A stretch of DNA of 64,000 nt, from NCBI GenBank assembly GCA_023227835.1, contig JALOCI010000010.1, positions 14,160 to 78,159 of the forward strand. The letters run 5' to 3'. Shown here in pieces: positions 27,634 to 37,891 of this stretch. Position 1 is the first letter of the stretch. Each line of letters begins with the position of its first letter. The notes under the pieces are model-generated. The model was not told the origin of the DNA and searched no databases. It was given only the letters and a program-made list of their open reading frames with translations. The DNA comes from Bacteroidales bacterium. Its GTDB lineage: Bacteria > Bacteroidota > Bacteroidia > Bacteroidales > UBA932. Both the position numbers and the translations under genes were made by a program.

Positions 27634-28134
27634 ATGAAACAATTATTCATCACACTGTTACTGGTCGTTATCGCTATACCTGCAACATCACAGATATGCA
27701 AGAGAGGGCTCTCCTTAAACAAAGATGTGGTCACTCTGACAATTGACAGAAACACCACGGCTGAAACCATCGGACTTTATCAAAAAGAGTTAAAGAGATT
27801 TAATATTGAAATAAAACTATTTGAACCAAAGTTCACCTCTGATGGCAAACTTTCATCTGCGACACTGTTTGTTGATTGCAATGACGGTTTTTCCGGCTCT
27901 CAGACAGGCACTTTTCAAACTTCAAAGGATTTCATTGGATTTTACAGGATATACACTAAAGGAACTAAATACTCCTTCGGGATGATAAAACCTTGCCCTC
28001 CTGAAAAACCAGTTTCCGCCTCCATGATGAAACAGGTTGAAAAGATGCAGGAACCTACTGTAGGCGGCGGAACTCCGATTGTTGACAATGATGAAGTAAA
28101 AAATGACACAACAGGAGCCGGCGGATCTAAATAA
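27634..28134 (+). CDS. Small secreted protein of unknown function
   Basis: A 166-residue protein with a clear signal peptide (MKQLFITLLLVVIAIPATS, then QICKRG). The mature domain of about 110 residues has a mixed alpha/beta pattern, with LTIDRNTTAETIGLYQKELKRF and LSSATLFVDCNDGFSGSQTG. It ends in a low-complexity Gly/Thr/Asn tail (about residues 135-166). The frame is open from an ATG at 27580 that overlaps the ProC-like stop, but only the start at 27634 gives a proper signal peptide. It may be the soluble product of a truncated periplasmic domain family; I do not recognise it. Confidence 0.65.
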   Translation: MKQLFITLLLVVIAIPATSQICKRGLSLNKDVVTLTIDRNTTAETIGLYQKELKRFNIEIKLFEPKFTSDGKLSSATLFVDCNDGFSGSQTGTFQTSKDFIGFYRIYTKGTKYSFGMIKPCPPEKPVSASMMKQVEKMQEPTVGGGTPIVDNDEVKNDTTGAGGSK

Positions 28135-28191
28135 GTGACAGGCAATCGCTATTAGGTAACAGATTGATATTCTATAGTGATAATATAGCAA

Positions 28192-28207
28192 TATATTTGT
28201 ATATTTG
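28192..28207 (+). promoter_or_regulatory. Tandem TATATTTG boxes before the DUF4386 gene
   Basis: Two consecutive copies of TATATTTG (28192-28199 and 28200-28207), each a perfect match to the Bacteroidetes -7 consensus, lie 15 and 7 bases before the ATG at 28215. Use of the first would give a leader of about 10 bases. No convincing -33 box was seen. Confidence 0.45.
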
Positions 28208-28214
28208 ATTTATT

Positions 28215-28949
28215 ATGGAAAGTCAAAATCTGTCACATCGATGGTCTTCAGTATATAAGACCGGAGGAATAGCCGCATATATTTGTGCAATAATTATTAT
28301 AGCCGAAATTGTCATTAACATGACAATAACCCTAAACGGAACGGCTCCTGTCACCCAGAGTGCCACCGGAGCATTCGGAGAACTCAAAACAGACATTTTA
28401 CTGGGATTGTATAATCTGGGATTATTAGACTTAATACTACAGATTATGCTAATCCCGGTTTTTTTTGCTTTGTATTCTGTTCACAGACATTCAAAAGTGG
28501 GTGGAGACTCATTTTTGGCTCTCGTGTTTTTCATTATAGGCACTTCGGTATTTATTTCACAAAACCCGGCATTACCTTTTTTAGAATTAAACGCCAAGTA
28601 TGCCGGTGTAATCAATGAGCCAGGCAGATTGTCATACATTGCGGCAGGTGAGGCATTACTTGCAAAAGGAGGAACCGGAGCCGCCGGTGTATTTACTTCA
28701 TATTTCCTGATATGTTCCGCAGGGGTGCTTATCTCAATAACTATGTTCAAAGGAAAGGTTTTCAACAAATCTGTATCTGTGCTTGGAATCATTGGTAATA
28801 TTTTGCTAATATGCTATTTTGTCGGCATATCATTCTTTTCACATTTTTCTTTGATTATTTTTTCGATTGCAGCGCCGGCAATTTTTTTTATACTTATTTG
28901 GATTTTAGTGTCGGGTTTGAAATTAATAAAACTAACCATACATAATTAA
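28215..28949 (+). CDS. DUF4386-like integral membrane protein
   Basis: A 244-residue membrane protein with about six spans (near residues 15-37, 60-90, 95-118, 150-175, 185-205 and 212-235). The spacing of spans and the loop sequence GLYNLGLLDLILQIMLIPVFFALYSVHRHS resemble the DUF4386 family, whose function is unknown. No catalytic residues are evident. It stands alone between a secreted-protein gene and the promoter of the second SusC/SusD operon. Confidence 0.72.
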   Translation: MESQNLSHRWSSVYKTGGIAAYICAIIIIAEIVINMTITLNGTAPVTQSATGAFGELKTDILLGLYNLGLLDLILQIMLIPVFFALYSVHRHSKVGGDSFLALVFFIIGTSVFISQNPALPFLELNAKYAGVINEPGRLSYIAAGEALLAKGGTGAAGVFTSYFLICSAGVLISITMFKGKVFNKSVSVLGIIGNILLICYFVGISFFSHFSLIIFSIAAPAIFFILIWILVSGLKLIKLTIHN

Positions 28950-28980
28950 CCCCTATCTGTTTCTTTTTTTATAAATAAAT

Positions 28981-29010
28981 TTTGCAATAGAAATATTTTA
29001 TTTAGATTTG
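28981..29010 (+). promoter_or_regulatory. Promoter of the second SusC/SusD operon
   Basis: A complete Bacteroidetes-type promoter: TTTG at 28981-28984, an 18-base spacer, then TAGATTTG (TAnnTTTG) at 29003-29010. The predicted transcription start is near 29016, giving a leader of about 40 bases before the SusC ATG. No ECF sigma/anti-sigma pair accompanies this operon, consistent with use of the main sigma factor. Confidence 0.75.
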
Positions 29011-29056
29011 TCTGACAATTAATATTAATAATACGATTAATCTAATCTAAATTTAT

Positions 29057-32000
29057 ATGAATATTACAAAACACCTGAAATACATTGTTTTCACAATAAC
29101 TATTCAGGTTTGTGCACTCCAGTTAATGGGACAGTCAATTTCTGTCTCAGGAATTGTCCTGGATGATAAAGAGAAAACTCCGGTAATAGGAGCAGCAATC
29201 TCGGTTAAAGGTGAGAAAGGCGGCGTTACGACCGATATTAACGGGCAATTCAGAATTCAGACAACAGCCGCATCGATTCTTGTTTGCCAAAGCCTTGGCT
29301 ATGAAACCGCAGAAATTAAAGTCAATGGAAGAAAGGAGATACAAATTACTCTTTCTGAAAAGGCTCAGCATCTTGATGAGGTTGTTGTAACCGCCCTTGG
29401 GATGAAGAGAGAAGAGAAAGCTCTTGGATATGCGATTTCTAAAGTCAGTAATGAAGAGATCTCAAACGCCATTAGTGGAAACTGGCTCAATGGTATGGCA
29501 GGTAAGGTAGCCGGTTTAAATTTCGACCAGGCTTCAACCGGGCCTGGCGGTTCTATAAGAGTTACACTTCGCGGGGAGTCTTCAATTAATCTTAATAACA
29601 ACAGTGCTCTTTTTGTTGTAGACGGAATCCCGATATTCAGCGGAATGACTGCAATCGGGGGAAATGCATATAACAACGGTGATGCTCCGATTGATTATGG
29701 GAATGGAGCATCCGATATCAACCCGGAAGATGTTGAGAGTGTTACTGTACTAAAGGGCCCGTCTGCAACTGCACTATACGGATCAAGGGCTGCTAATGGA
29801 GCCATAATTATAACCACAAAAACCGGTATGAAGGTTAAAGGATTAGGAATTTCTTTTAACTCGGGCATATCCTTTGAAAAAGCCGGCTTCTGGCCTGATT
29901 TCCAAACTACTTATGGCCCCGGCAACAATAATCAGGAGGTTTATTCTTTTTATAATGTCACAGCTGATGAGTCCACAAGCGGCGAATCAGCAAAGAGATA
30001 TTACAGTCGCTTTACATGGGGCCCTAAATATAACGGCCAAATGTTTTACCAGTATGCATCTAAAAATTTTGAAACAGGGATGTATACAAAATTACCATTT
30101 GTATCCCGCGATTGGTATAAAGGGTTCTTTGAGACAGGAGTAACAAAGACCAACTCTGTTACTATATCCGGAAATAACGGTAAAGGAAGTTCAATAAGGG
30201 CTTCCTTTACGAATATGGACAATGACTGGATTGTCCCAAATACCGGTTACAATCGGAAGTCCTTCTCTGTAGCTTTTAATCAGGAAATAAACAAGTATAT
30301 AGAACTCTCTACTAAAGTAAATTATTATAGTAAAGAAAGCGACAACCTGCCAATGACAGGTTACAGCACGTCATCTCCCACATATACACTTATGTGGAGC
30401 AGGAACAATGTAGACATAGATTGGTATTACGATGAATGGAAGGATAACAGGCACGGACAGTCAATGAGTCTTAACGCGCTTTCCGACAACCCATACATGC
30501 AGGCTTACGAACAATTAAACTCTTTGGACAGAAACAGAGTTTTCGGAAATTTCAATATTACAGCAAAGATAACTAAGGACCTTTCACTTATTATACGTTC
30601 CGGAATCGATCTAAACAAGGAATTCAGGACACAACAAAAGCCTAAAGGTTCACTTCTTGCGCAAGAGGGATTTTACAGAGAACAGACAGTATATGATTAT
30701 GAGAATAACACGGATTTTCTTTTTAATTACAATAAAAAAATCAAGAATTTTTCAGTAGAGGCATCTTTCGGAGGTAACAATATGTTGAGGAAATCAAATT
30801 CTTCAACTATAACTGCGGAACAATTGCAAGCCGACAATGTATATAATCTTCAGAATGCAAAATTCGGACATATTGCCAGATCATACAGATCCACAAAAGC
30901 TATAAACAGTCTATACGGACGTTTCCAGGTAGGATACAGGAATTATCTCTTCCTGGACATTACAGGCAGGAATGACTGGTCCAGCACACTCGCTCCGGAA
31001 AATTGCTCCTATTTTTACCCATCTATAAGTGCAAGTGCTTCATTGGCTGAAATTTTAAAATTTGAAAATAGTATCCCATGGTTCAACTTTCTCAAGGTAA
31101 GGGCTTCCTGGGCCAATGTGGGCAATGACACAAAAGCATACCAACTTCTGAACTATTATGGTATAACTGACTTTACAAGTGGATCTGTGTATCCGACAAC
31201 ATGGGCGACATACAATCTCAAGCCGGAGAATACTTCTAGCTATGAGGTTGGATTCGATGCAAGAGTGTTAAAGAACAGGATAAAGATTGATTTTGCTTTT
31301 TATAATTCCAACACAACAGATCAGATTATTGAGGCTCCTGTTGATTATAGCACGGGAGTGAGCGCAAAATATATAAATGCAGGTAAGATAAATAACAAAG
31401 GAATTGAGATAGGTGCAGAGTTGATTCCGTTTAAGAGTAAAAGGGGTCTTAACTGGGAAATCGGTCTCACTTGGTCAAAAAACTGGAATAAAGTTGTAGA
31501 ACTGGCTCCCGGAGTTGACACATGGCTTATTTCATCAGGTCCGCGAGGAGAGGTCAGGGCTACTGTTGGCGGTACGCTTGGCGATTTCTATGGTAACGGA
31601 TATGAGTTGGCCCCTAAGGGATCCTATATTCTTGACAATAACGGGAACAAGGTTGACGTATCAGGTCAGACAGTTATCGATTCTCATGGCTATCCGATTC
31701 TTTCTACAGAGTATTACAAGATGGGAAATACACAACCTGACTGGAGAGCCGGCATGACTCACTCAATATCTTTCAGAAATTTCAAGCTGAACATGTCCTT
31801 TTCCGCACAATGGGGAGGCCTGGCATACTCCTTGACCCATGCACAGTTAGCTTCTCAGGGAAAACTTAAAAACACAATTTACGGAAGATATGATGGTCTT
31901 ATACACGAAGGGGTCGTACTATCAGGCATAGACTCTGAGGGCAACAGTGTCTATACCAGAAACAACACGGTAACAGAGTCTATTATAAGATATTACAACG

Positions 32001-32293
32001 AAAGGGTATACTCAATGAATAATGCATTGAACAATACTTTTGACACATCATTCCTGAAGTTCAAAGAGATCAGGTTAGAGTATTCAATACCTAAATTCAT
32101 TTTGCAAAGAAGTAAAGTACTTCAAGGTGCAACATTAGCCCTTTTCGCAACAAACCTGTTTTGTATTACAAATTTCCCGCAATATGACCCTGAGATTGCA
32201 ACAATGAACGGCTCCTCAATTACAAGAGGATTCGAAACAGCTGCCTATCCCATGACAAGGACATTCGGCCTTGATCTTAAATTACAGTTCTAA
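29057..32293 (+). CDS. SusC/RagA-family TonB-linked outer-membrane protein
   Basis: A 1078-residue outer-membrane importer with a signal peptide (to about residue 26), a carboxypeptidase-like regulatory domain (about 28-105, VSGIVLDDKEKTPVIGAAISVKG), a TonB box-like DEVVVTALGMKREEKALGYA, a plug domain (about 125-250, VTVLKGPSATALYGSRAANGAI) and a large beta barrel ending in RTFGLDLKLQF. There is no STN domain, so it is not linked to a sigma/FecR pair. SusD, a DUF5689 lipoprotein and a metallophosphoesterase follow with gaps of 10-23 bases. Ligand is unknown; the sialic-acid genes downstream make a sialylated glycan a possible, unproven, source. Confidence 0.93.
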   Translation: MNITKHLKYIVFTITIQVCALQLMGQSISVSGIVLDDKEKTPVIGAAISVKGEKGGVTTDINGQFRIQTTAASILVCQSLGYETAEIKVNGRKEIQITLSEKAQHLDEVVVTALGMKREEKALGYAISKVSNEEISNAISGNWLNGMAGKVAGLNFDQASTGPGGSIRVTLRGESSINLNNNSALFVVDGIPIFSGMTAIGGNAYNNGDAPIDYGNGASDINPEDVESVTVLKGPSATALYGSRAANGAIIITTKTGMKVKGLGISFNSGISFEKAGFWPDFQTTYGPGNNNQEVYSFYNVTADESTSGESAKRYYSRFTWGPKYNGQMFYQYASKNFETGMYTKLPFVSRDWYKGFFETGVTKTNSVTISGNNGKGSSIRASFTNMDNDWIVPNTGYNRKSFSVAFNQEINKYIELSTKVNYYSKESDNLPMTGYSTSSPTYTLMWSRNNVDIDWYYDEWKDNRHGQSMSLNALSDNPYMQAYEQLNSLDRNRVFGNFNITAKITKDLSLIIRSGIDLNKEFRTQQKPKGSLLAQEGFYREQTVYDYENNTDFLFNYNKKIKNFSVEASFGGNNMLRKSNSSTITAEQLQADNVYNLQNAKFGHIARSYRSTKAINSLYGRFQVGYRNYLFLDITGRNDWSSTLAPENCSYFYPSISASASLAEILKFENSIPWFNFLKVRASWANVGNDTKAYQLLNYYGITDFTSGSVYPTTWATYNLKPENTSSYEVGFDARVLKNRIKIDFAFYNSNTTDQIIEAPVDYSTGVSAKYINAGKINNKGIEIGAELIPFKSKRGLNWEIGLTWSKNWNKVVELAPGVDTWLISSGPRGEVRATVGGTLGDFYGNGYELAPKGSYILDNNGNKVDVSGQTVIDSHGYPILSTEYYKMGNTQPDWRAGMTHSISFRNFKLNMSFSAQWGGLAYSLTHAQLASQGKLKNTIYGRYDGLIHEGVVLSGIDSEGNSVYTRNNTVTESIIRYYNERVYSMNNALNNTFDTSFLKFKEIRLEYSIPKFILQRSKVLQGATLALFATNLFCITNFPQYDPEIATMNGSSITRGFETAAYPMTRTFGLDLKLQF

Positions 32294-32307
32294 AGACATA
32301 TACCATC

Positions 32308-33822
32308 ATGAAAAATATATCAAGAATTATATTTACAGTACTCGTCTCAATATTACTTGCAAGCTCGTGCACAAAGAATTTCAAAGAGTACAACACTGAC
32401 CCGAACAGATATGAGCTATGGAATGTTGATCCCTCCAACCTTTTGGAACAATTGATTTTCGGTGGTTCATGGAATATTCAGCAAAGATCCTGGAGAATCA
32501 ACAATGATTTGATGCAGTATACCGTTGAAACAGGTGCCTCTACTAAGTTTTACAGATATATATTTACAACTGCCGATTATCAGGCACCCTGGGATTATTA
32601 TCAGAAATGGGCTGCAAATGCAAACCACATGGCTGAATTGGCCGACAAATGCAATGATGACAACGCAAAAGCAATAGCATTGACACTCAAATCCCTTTTC
32701 GTCTCACTTCTTACTGACCTGTACGGGGATATTCCTTATAGCGAAGCCTGGAGAATAGATGACAATATTACCCAACCAAAATTCGACACACAAAAAGAGG
32801 TTTACGAAGCCATGCTTTCTGACCTGGATAGTGCAAACACATTGTATGACGAGACAAAAAGTATTAGTAACAGTAATAAAGACCTTTTGTATGGCGGCGA
32901 CATGACAAAATGGAGAAAATTCACCAATTCGCTTCACCTCAGGCTTTTAATGAGACTGAGTAATAGACCTGAAATGGGCATCCAGGAAAAAATTCAGGAA
33001 ATTGTGAGCAATCCTGCAATTTATCCGATATTCCAAAGTAACGCAGATAATGCAAAAATACAATTCTCCGGTTCTGCTCCGTTTGTAAATCAATTCGCTG
33101 ATATGACAGATGCTTCATTTACGACAGCTTCAAGAAAAATGGGAGAGTTTTTCCTGGAAATCATGAGAAGGACACAAGATCCGAGAATTTCCATCTTTTG
33201 CAAGAAACCAAGTACTGCAGATGACTATTATGGCGTCATAAGTGGAGTTATAGATGCAGATGCCTCTGACAAGGCATATATGAATGTCTCGGTTTTAAAG
33301 ACATATACTTCCCCGTTTTGGTTTATGACATTTTCAGAAGTTCAGTTTATACTTGCCGAAGCTGCTGAAAGAGGTATGATTGGCGGAGATGCGAAACAAT
33401 ACTATGAAAACGCTGTCACAGCCTCTATCCAGCAATGGAATCCCGATTATACCACTGACAGGATTCAGATATTCATAAACGGTCCCTCTTCAGGTGTTGC
33501 ATACAACGGCTCGCTTAAAAGAATTATTGAACAGAAATATATATCTCTATTCTTTATGGGATTTGAATCATGGTGTGATTACAGACGCACCGGGTATCCG
33601 GAGCTGCCTATAGGTATCGACTGTGATAATGAAAGGGTTCTTCCTACCAGATTTCTATATCCACAGACGATTATAAGTACAAACAAGGCTAACTACGATG
33701 AACAGGTCACAAAGATGAGACTTGCATATCCGACTGTCAGTTCCATCTCTACCGGAGGAGACAATATGAAGACTCCTGTATGGTGGAGTAAGAGAGCTGT
33801 TGAGCTTGAAGGTATCCAGTAA
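32308..33822 (+). CDS. SusD-family surface lipoprotein (SusD-like 2 type)
   Basis: A 504-residue lipoprotein partner of the preceding SusC. The lipobox is LLASSCTKNFKEYNTDPN with Cys at about residue 21. The segments LTLKSLFVSLLTDLYGDIPYSEAW and LRLLMRLSNRPEMG are typical of the SusD-like/RagB subgroup distinct from classical SusD. The C-terminal region has LKRIIEQKYISLFFMGFESWCDYRRTGYP, the conserved family signature. The glycan or peptide specificity is not visible. Confidence 0.92.
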   Translation: MKNISRIIFTVLVSILLASSCTKNFKEYNTDPNRYELWNVDPSNLLEQLIFGGSWNIQQRSWRINNDLMQYTVETGASTKFYRYIFTTADYQAPWDYYQKWAANANHMAELADKCNDDNAKAIALTLKSLFVSLLTDLYGDIPYSEAWRIDDNITQPKFDTQKEVYEAMLSDLDSANTLYDETKSISNSNKDLLYGGDMTKWRKFTNSLHLRLLMRLSNRPEMGIQEKIQEIVSNPAIYPIFQSNADNAKIQFSGSAPFVNQFADMTDASFTTASRKMGEFFLEIMRRTQDPRISIFCKKPSTADDYYGVISGVIDADASDKAYMNVSVLKTYTSPFWFMTFSEVQFILAEAAERGMIGGDAKQYYENAVTASIQQWNPDYTTDRIQIFINGPSSGVAYNGSLKRIIEQKYISLFFMGFESWCDYRRTGYPELPIGIDCDNERVLPTRFLYPQTIISTNKANYDEQVTKMRLAYPTVSSISTGGDNMKTPVWWSKRAVELEGIQ

Positions 33823-33845
33823 TAAATTATGAAAAAGCAGAAAAG

Positions 33846-35936
33846 ATGAAAATAGTCAAAACAACGTTATTTTTATTACTAACTACATTAATGGCATGTA
33901 CCAAAAACGACAAGCCGGAAGAGGGATACATGACTTTCAAGGATGGAGAGAATCTATTCACTTGCAATGCTGCCGGAGGGAGCAAGACAATAACAATCTT
34001 TTCCAATATAACAGATTGGAAGTTAGTACCTGAAGACACCACCCAGAACTGGGTGAAAATATGGCCTTTGGATGGCGATGACGACGGAAATGTAACCTTT
34101 ACAGTTGGTTCATATGACAGTGCCTATCCAAGAAGTTGCATTATTAACCTTGTTGCAGACAATAAAGTTATAACTACATATACAGTTAAACAGACCGGCA
34201 AACCGGCCTATATAATCCCTACACTAACAAGTTTGAATCAGAATGTTCCTATGGAAGCTGGGAACATGACTATAAAAATACGGTCTAATGTAATATGGGC
34301 AACTTCAGTGACAGGAAATGAAGGAGAAGATATTTCCTGGATTACTCTTGGTGAGAAGACAGATACAACTCAGTACATTTCATTCTCGGATAATTCCGGC
34401 AGTCCGTTAAGCCGCAAGGCTAAGATAAGATTCAGCATGGTTGGCGGTGACGAAGAGTATTATGTTGACGTTAATATAAAGCAGATGGGAGCCACCACTT
34501 ATGAAACCTCAAGGAACATTGGCATATCCTCCCTACTCTCTTCACTGACTTTTGATGCGGAAGGAATTGCAGAGATTGAGGAAAATTACAGAATAGATGC
34601 ATGGATTACAAGTAATATGGAAAAGGGAAATTTCCCAGACACCTCCCTGTATATTCAAGATGCAAGTGGAAGAGGTTTATTAATTGACTTTAAAGACTCT
34701 GATCAGTTAAAAAATCCTTCAGAGGCCGGTTTCTATGATTGCGGAAAAAAACTCTCAATTCACGCAATAGGTCTTAAATTCAAAAAAAATGAAGATGGAG
34801 CACTAAGAATAATTGATTTTACATCGGCATCTGTCAAGTCAAGCACCTCAGTTGTACCATCCGCTGGACTGGCAGTAAACATATCTTCTCTTGCCGATCT
34901 GAATAATTATGAAAACACGCTGGTAAATATAAGTCCGGTAGAATTCATAATACCTGTAGGTACATATGTAAATATAAGCGATCAAAGCAAAGCTCTGACA
35001 GGGACAACAACTTCAGCAGACAAACGGTGGATTTCAGCATCGGATGATTATAAAAAACTCAATAACCACTATTATCTCTATACTCACATTGTACGTGACA
35101 AATTAGGTAACAGTATTGGTATGAATTTCAATTACAGCTTCACACAGAAATGGAGTTCGCTTGTACCTGAAGGGTCTGGTACAATCACAGCCGTAGTAAC
35201 CAAATCCAAAAACAACAACACACTGGTTATAAGGGATCTTAATGACATTCAAATAAGTAACTCTTACCTGTCTCGTATTACAAACACATTGGTAAAATTC
35301 GGTCCTTATCTCAATTCCGAAAGCAGTCCTTACTATATTGCAAGAGACATTACAGCAACTGTTGGCAATGGATCAATCATATACTCTGTCCCGAACAGTA
35401 ACGGCTCGTTCACATGTGGGATAAGTTCAAGCGGCTATTATATGTATTGGTTATACGGGGTACGTGTATTTGCAGAAGAGCCCGCCAGTACAATCGCCAA
35501 AGGATATGGTGCTATAAACGCAAAAAGCTGGTACGGGTCAGCTAACACCAATTCGTTGGTATCAACGTCAGAAAATCCGTATGAGGCATTTATCCTTACA
35601 ACTCAATCTCTGAAAAATGCAAAAGGTGGCGATCTGTATATATCTTTTACAACTGCAAGTTCACTGGGAGGGCCTGCTCACATGTACCTTGAATGGGCTG
35701 AGGATGAATCATCAACCAACTGGCAAACTATTGCCGATTACAATTCAACCGGATACGAAATAAGTGCGCAATACAGACAGGTCAATATAAAACTACCTGC
35801 AGCAATGAAGGGTAAGGAGAAAGTTGTAATAAGATTCCGGGCAAAGAATAAAGAAAATGCCAACTTCAATGGAAATGACCTCACATCAGGAGGAACAAAC
35901 AGACTTGGGACGGTAGAGATTTGCGAAATCAAGTAA
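33846..35936 (+). CDS. DUF5689 surface lipoprotein with BACON-like repeats
   Basis: A 696-residue predicted lipoprotein (LLTTLMACTKNDKPEEG, Cys at about residue 18). After the lipobox come two Ig-like BACON-type repeats (about 35-120 and 125-215), each ending in the VKQTG/IKQMG motif that closes BACON domains. A DUF5689 domain follows (about 225-480, ETSRNIGISSLLSSL with YRIDAWITSN and LYIQDASGRGLLIDF), then a C-terminal beta-sandwich (about 490-696) like those of carbohydrate-binding or choice-of-anchor modules. No catalytic motif is visible. It is probably a surface glycan- or substrate-binding protein working with the SusC/SusD pair. Confidence 0.8.
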   Translation: MKIVKTTLFLLLTTLMACTKNDKPEEGYMTFKDGENLFTCNAAGGSKTITIFSNITDWKLVPEDTTQNWVKIWPLDGDDDGNVTFTVGSYDSAYPRSCIINLVADNKVITTYTVKQTGKPAYIIPTLTSLNQNVPMEAGNMTIKIRSNVIWATSVTGNEGEDISWITLGEKTDTTQYISFSDNSGSPLSRKAKIRFSMVGGDEEYYVDVNIKQMGATTYETSRNIGISSLLSSLTFDAEGIAEIEENYRIDAWITSNMEKGNFPDTSLYIQDASGRGLLIDFKDSDQLKNPSEAGFYDCGKKLSIHAIGLKFKKNEDGALRIIDFTSASVKSSTSVVPSAGLAVNISSLADLNNYENTLVNISPVEFIIPVGTYVNISDQSKALTGTTTSADKRWISASDDYKKLNNHYYLYTHIVRDKLGNSIGMNFNYSFTQKWSSLVPEGSGTITAVVTKSKNNNTLVIRDLNDIQISNSYLSRITNTLVKFGPYLNSESSPYYIARDITATVGNGSIIYSVPNSNGSFTCGISSSGYYMYWLYGVRVFAEEPASTIAKGYGAINAKSWYGSANTNSLVSTSENPYEAFILTTQSLKNAKGGDLYISFTTASSLGGPAHMYLEWAEDESSTNWQTIADYNSTGYEISAQYRQVNIKLPAAMKGKEKVVIRFRAKNKENANFNGNDLTSGGTNRLGTVEICEIK

Positions 35937-35946
35937 GATTAAAAAG

Positions 35947-37827
35947 ATGAAAGTTTTGAATAATGAGTTAGTACACTTATGGTTGTTAATGACTGCACTC
36001 TGCATTATGGCAGGGTGCAGCAAGGACAATGGGAACGGCAATAATACCGGCTCATCCGACCGTTTTATTTCCTCCGTTGTGATAGGAAGTGGCTATTCAT
36101 TATCCAGAGGAGATTCCCTTATAATAAAAGGGGTTGGGTTCAATACCGGTGATGAAATTGTTTTCAGGCAAAAGGATAACGAGACTGAATCCTGTAAGGG
36201 AAACACGCTTTCATTTAACAAAAACAGTATATCCGTAACGATTCCTCAATCCATGTTTTCAGGGAATTGGAACATACTGTGCGTCAGAGATAAAAAAGAA
36301 CAACTGCTCGGGTGGGCGCGATTTACTATCGACACACTTCCTGAGGGTATAAATATTTACGGCTTTGTTAAATCCCGGGGAATTGGCATTGCCGGAGTTT
36401 ATGTATCAGACGGTGACAAAATAGCAAAAACTGATCAGAGTGGCCTTTATACTATTTCATCGTCAAGAACATCCGGATATGTATTCATAATAATCCCTTC
36501 CGGGTATGAAGTCCCGGTTGAGAAATCCCTGCCACAATTCTGGAAATCACTCAGGGAAGGAGTGAAAGAGTATAATTTCACCCTGAATAAAACGGACAAT
36601 AGTAAATACATTCTGATTGTATCCGCCGACATACAAGTAGGGAATTCAACTCCGGGTACAATAACTCCGAGAAAAAGAACCTCTGTACTTTGTAAGGAGA
36701 GCTTTCTGGCAGATATAGATTCTATTATACCAACCATGACCGGATATAGTGTATATTCCCTCTCTTTGGGAGATATGACACATGATACCTGGTGGTATGA
36801 AACTGCCACACAATGGGGTATTCCCCAATATAAAGATATGATTTCCGATTTCGGATGTCCGGTTTTCCATGTAATGGGAAACCATGATAACGACCCTTAT
36901 ATAGCCGGCGATTTTGATGCAGAGTCAACATACAGAAAGGAACTCGGGCCGACATATTATTCATTTAATATAGGATCCACGCACTATATTGTAATGGACG
37001 ATATAAAATACATCAATACTGGCGGGGCTATTGGAAACGAAGGTGCTATGGACTACAGCTGCGGAGTTACCTCATCTCAGCTCGATTGGGTAAGAAGGGA
37101 TCTTGCTACTTTAAAAGATCCGAATACACCGATAATCGTTGCCATACATGCGCCTCTTACTTCAGGTTCATCGCTCACTCCGGTTAAAAACAGCGAGGTG
37201 AGCAATGCAGACGAGGTTGCGGCTCTGTTTGACAAGTTCAGTAATGTGACAATATTATCAGGACACCTGCATACGAACCATAACTCTCAGTATCCGGGCA
37301 GGAGTAACATCATGGAGCATAACTGCGCCGCTGTCTCCGGCTCTTTGTGGTACAATATTAAAGGATATAACGGAACCGGGAGCTTTGGAGCATGCAGGGA
37401 CGGCTCACCTATGGGTTATTCGATATATGAATTCAATGGAACCAGTATGGTTTGGCATTATAAGGGATCTGGGCTCAGGTCAGATATACAATTTAAGGCA
37501 TTTGACATGAACAGCCTTGATTCTCGTTATAAAGACAAAAGTGTAACCAACGAGATTCTTGTAAATGTATGGAATTGGGATCCGATGTGGGATGTAAAAG
37601 TTTATGAAGACAACACATCCTTAAATGTAACAAGAGAGGTAAGGAAAGATCCAGACTATGTTAAATTTGCCAAAGATGTATACCTGCCTACAGGAGCAAC
37701 TGGAAGCTCAGGAACTGCTGCAACATCGGAACATTTTTTCTCAGCAGTTACCAAATCCGCCGTATCATCAGTTAAGATTGAAGTGACTGATCGTTTTGGC
37801 AAAAAATACTCAAAACAAATACGATGA
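35947..37827 (+). CDS. Calcineurin-like metallophosphoesterase lipoprotein
   Basis: A 626-residue surface or periplasmic lipoprotein (CIMAGCSKDNGNG). The N-terminal part (about 35-130) looks like an IPT/TIG-type domain, followed by a small carboxypeptidase-regulatory-like metallophosphoesterase N-domain (about 135-200, GFVKSRGIGIAGVYVSDGDK). The catalytic domain shows the expected metal motifs in order: SADIQVG (Gln in place of the usual His), GDMTHD, MGNHDND, AIHAPL and SGHLHTNH. A C-terminal beta domain closes the protein. It probably removes phosphate from an extracellular phosphoester; substrate unknown. It is the last gene before the sialic-acid regulator (64-base gap). Confidence 0.87.
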   Translation: MKVLNNELVHLWLLMTALCIMAGCSKDNGNGNNTGSSDRFISSVVIGSGYSLSRGDSLIIKGVGFNTGDEIVFRQKDNETESCKGNTLSFNKNSISVTIPQSMFSGNWNILCVRDKKEQLLGWARFTIDTLPEGINIYGFVKSRGIGIAGVYVSDGDKIAKTDQSGLYTISSSRTSGYVFIIIPSGYEVPVEKSLPQFWKSLREGVKEYNFTLNKTDNSKYILIVSADIQVGNSTPGTITPRKRTSVLCKESFLADIDSIIPTMTGYSVYSLSLGDMTHDTWWYETATQWGIPQYKDMISDFGCPVFHVMGNHDNDPYIAGDFDAESTYRKELGPTYYSFNIGSTHYIVMDDIKYINTGGAIGNEGAMDYSCGVTSSQLDWVRRDLATLKDPNTPIIVAIHAPLTSGSSLTPVKNSEVSNADEVAALFDKFSNVTILSGHLHTNHNSQYPGRSNIMEHNCAAVSGSLWYNIKGYNGTGSFGACRDGSPMGYSIYEFNGTSMVWHYKGSGLRSDIQFKAFDMNSLDSRYKDKSVTNEILVNVWNWDPMWDVKVYEDNTSLNVTREVRKDPDYVKFAKDVYLPTGATGSSGTAATSEHFFSAVTKSAVSSVKIEVTDRFGKKYSKQIR

Positions 37828-37891
37828 GGCAATGATTTTCTGATTCTTAAATATTACTATCTTTATCAGACAAATATTACAAAATAAAAAA

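Noticed and set aside
37858..37865. TATCTTTA as promoter of the GntR gene
   Set aside because: It lacks the final G of TAnnTTTG and has no -33 partner; transcription from the upstream operon is equally likely.
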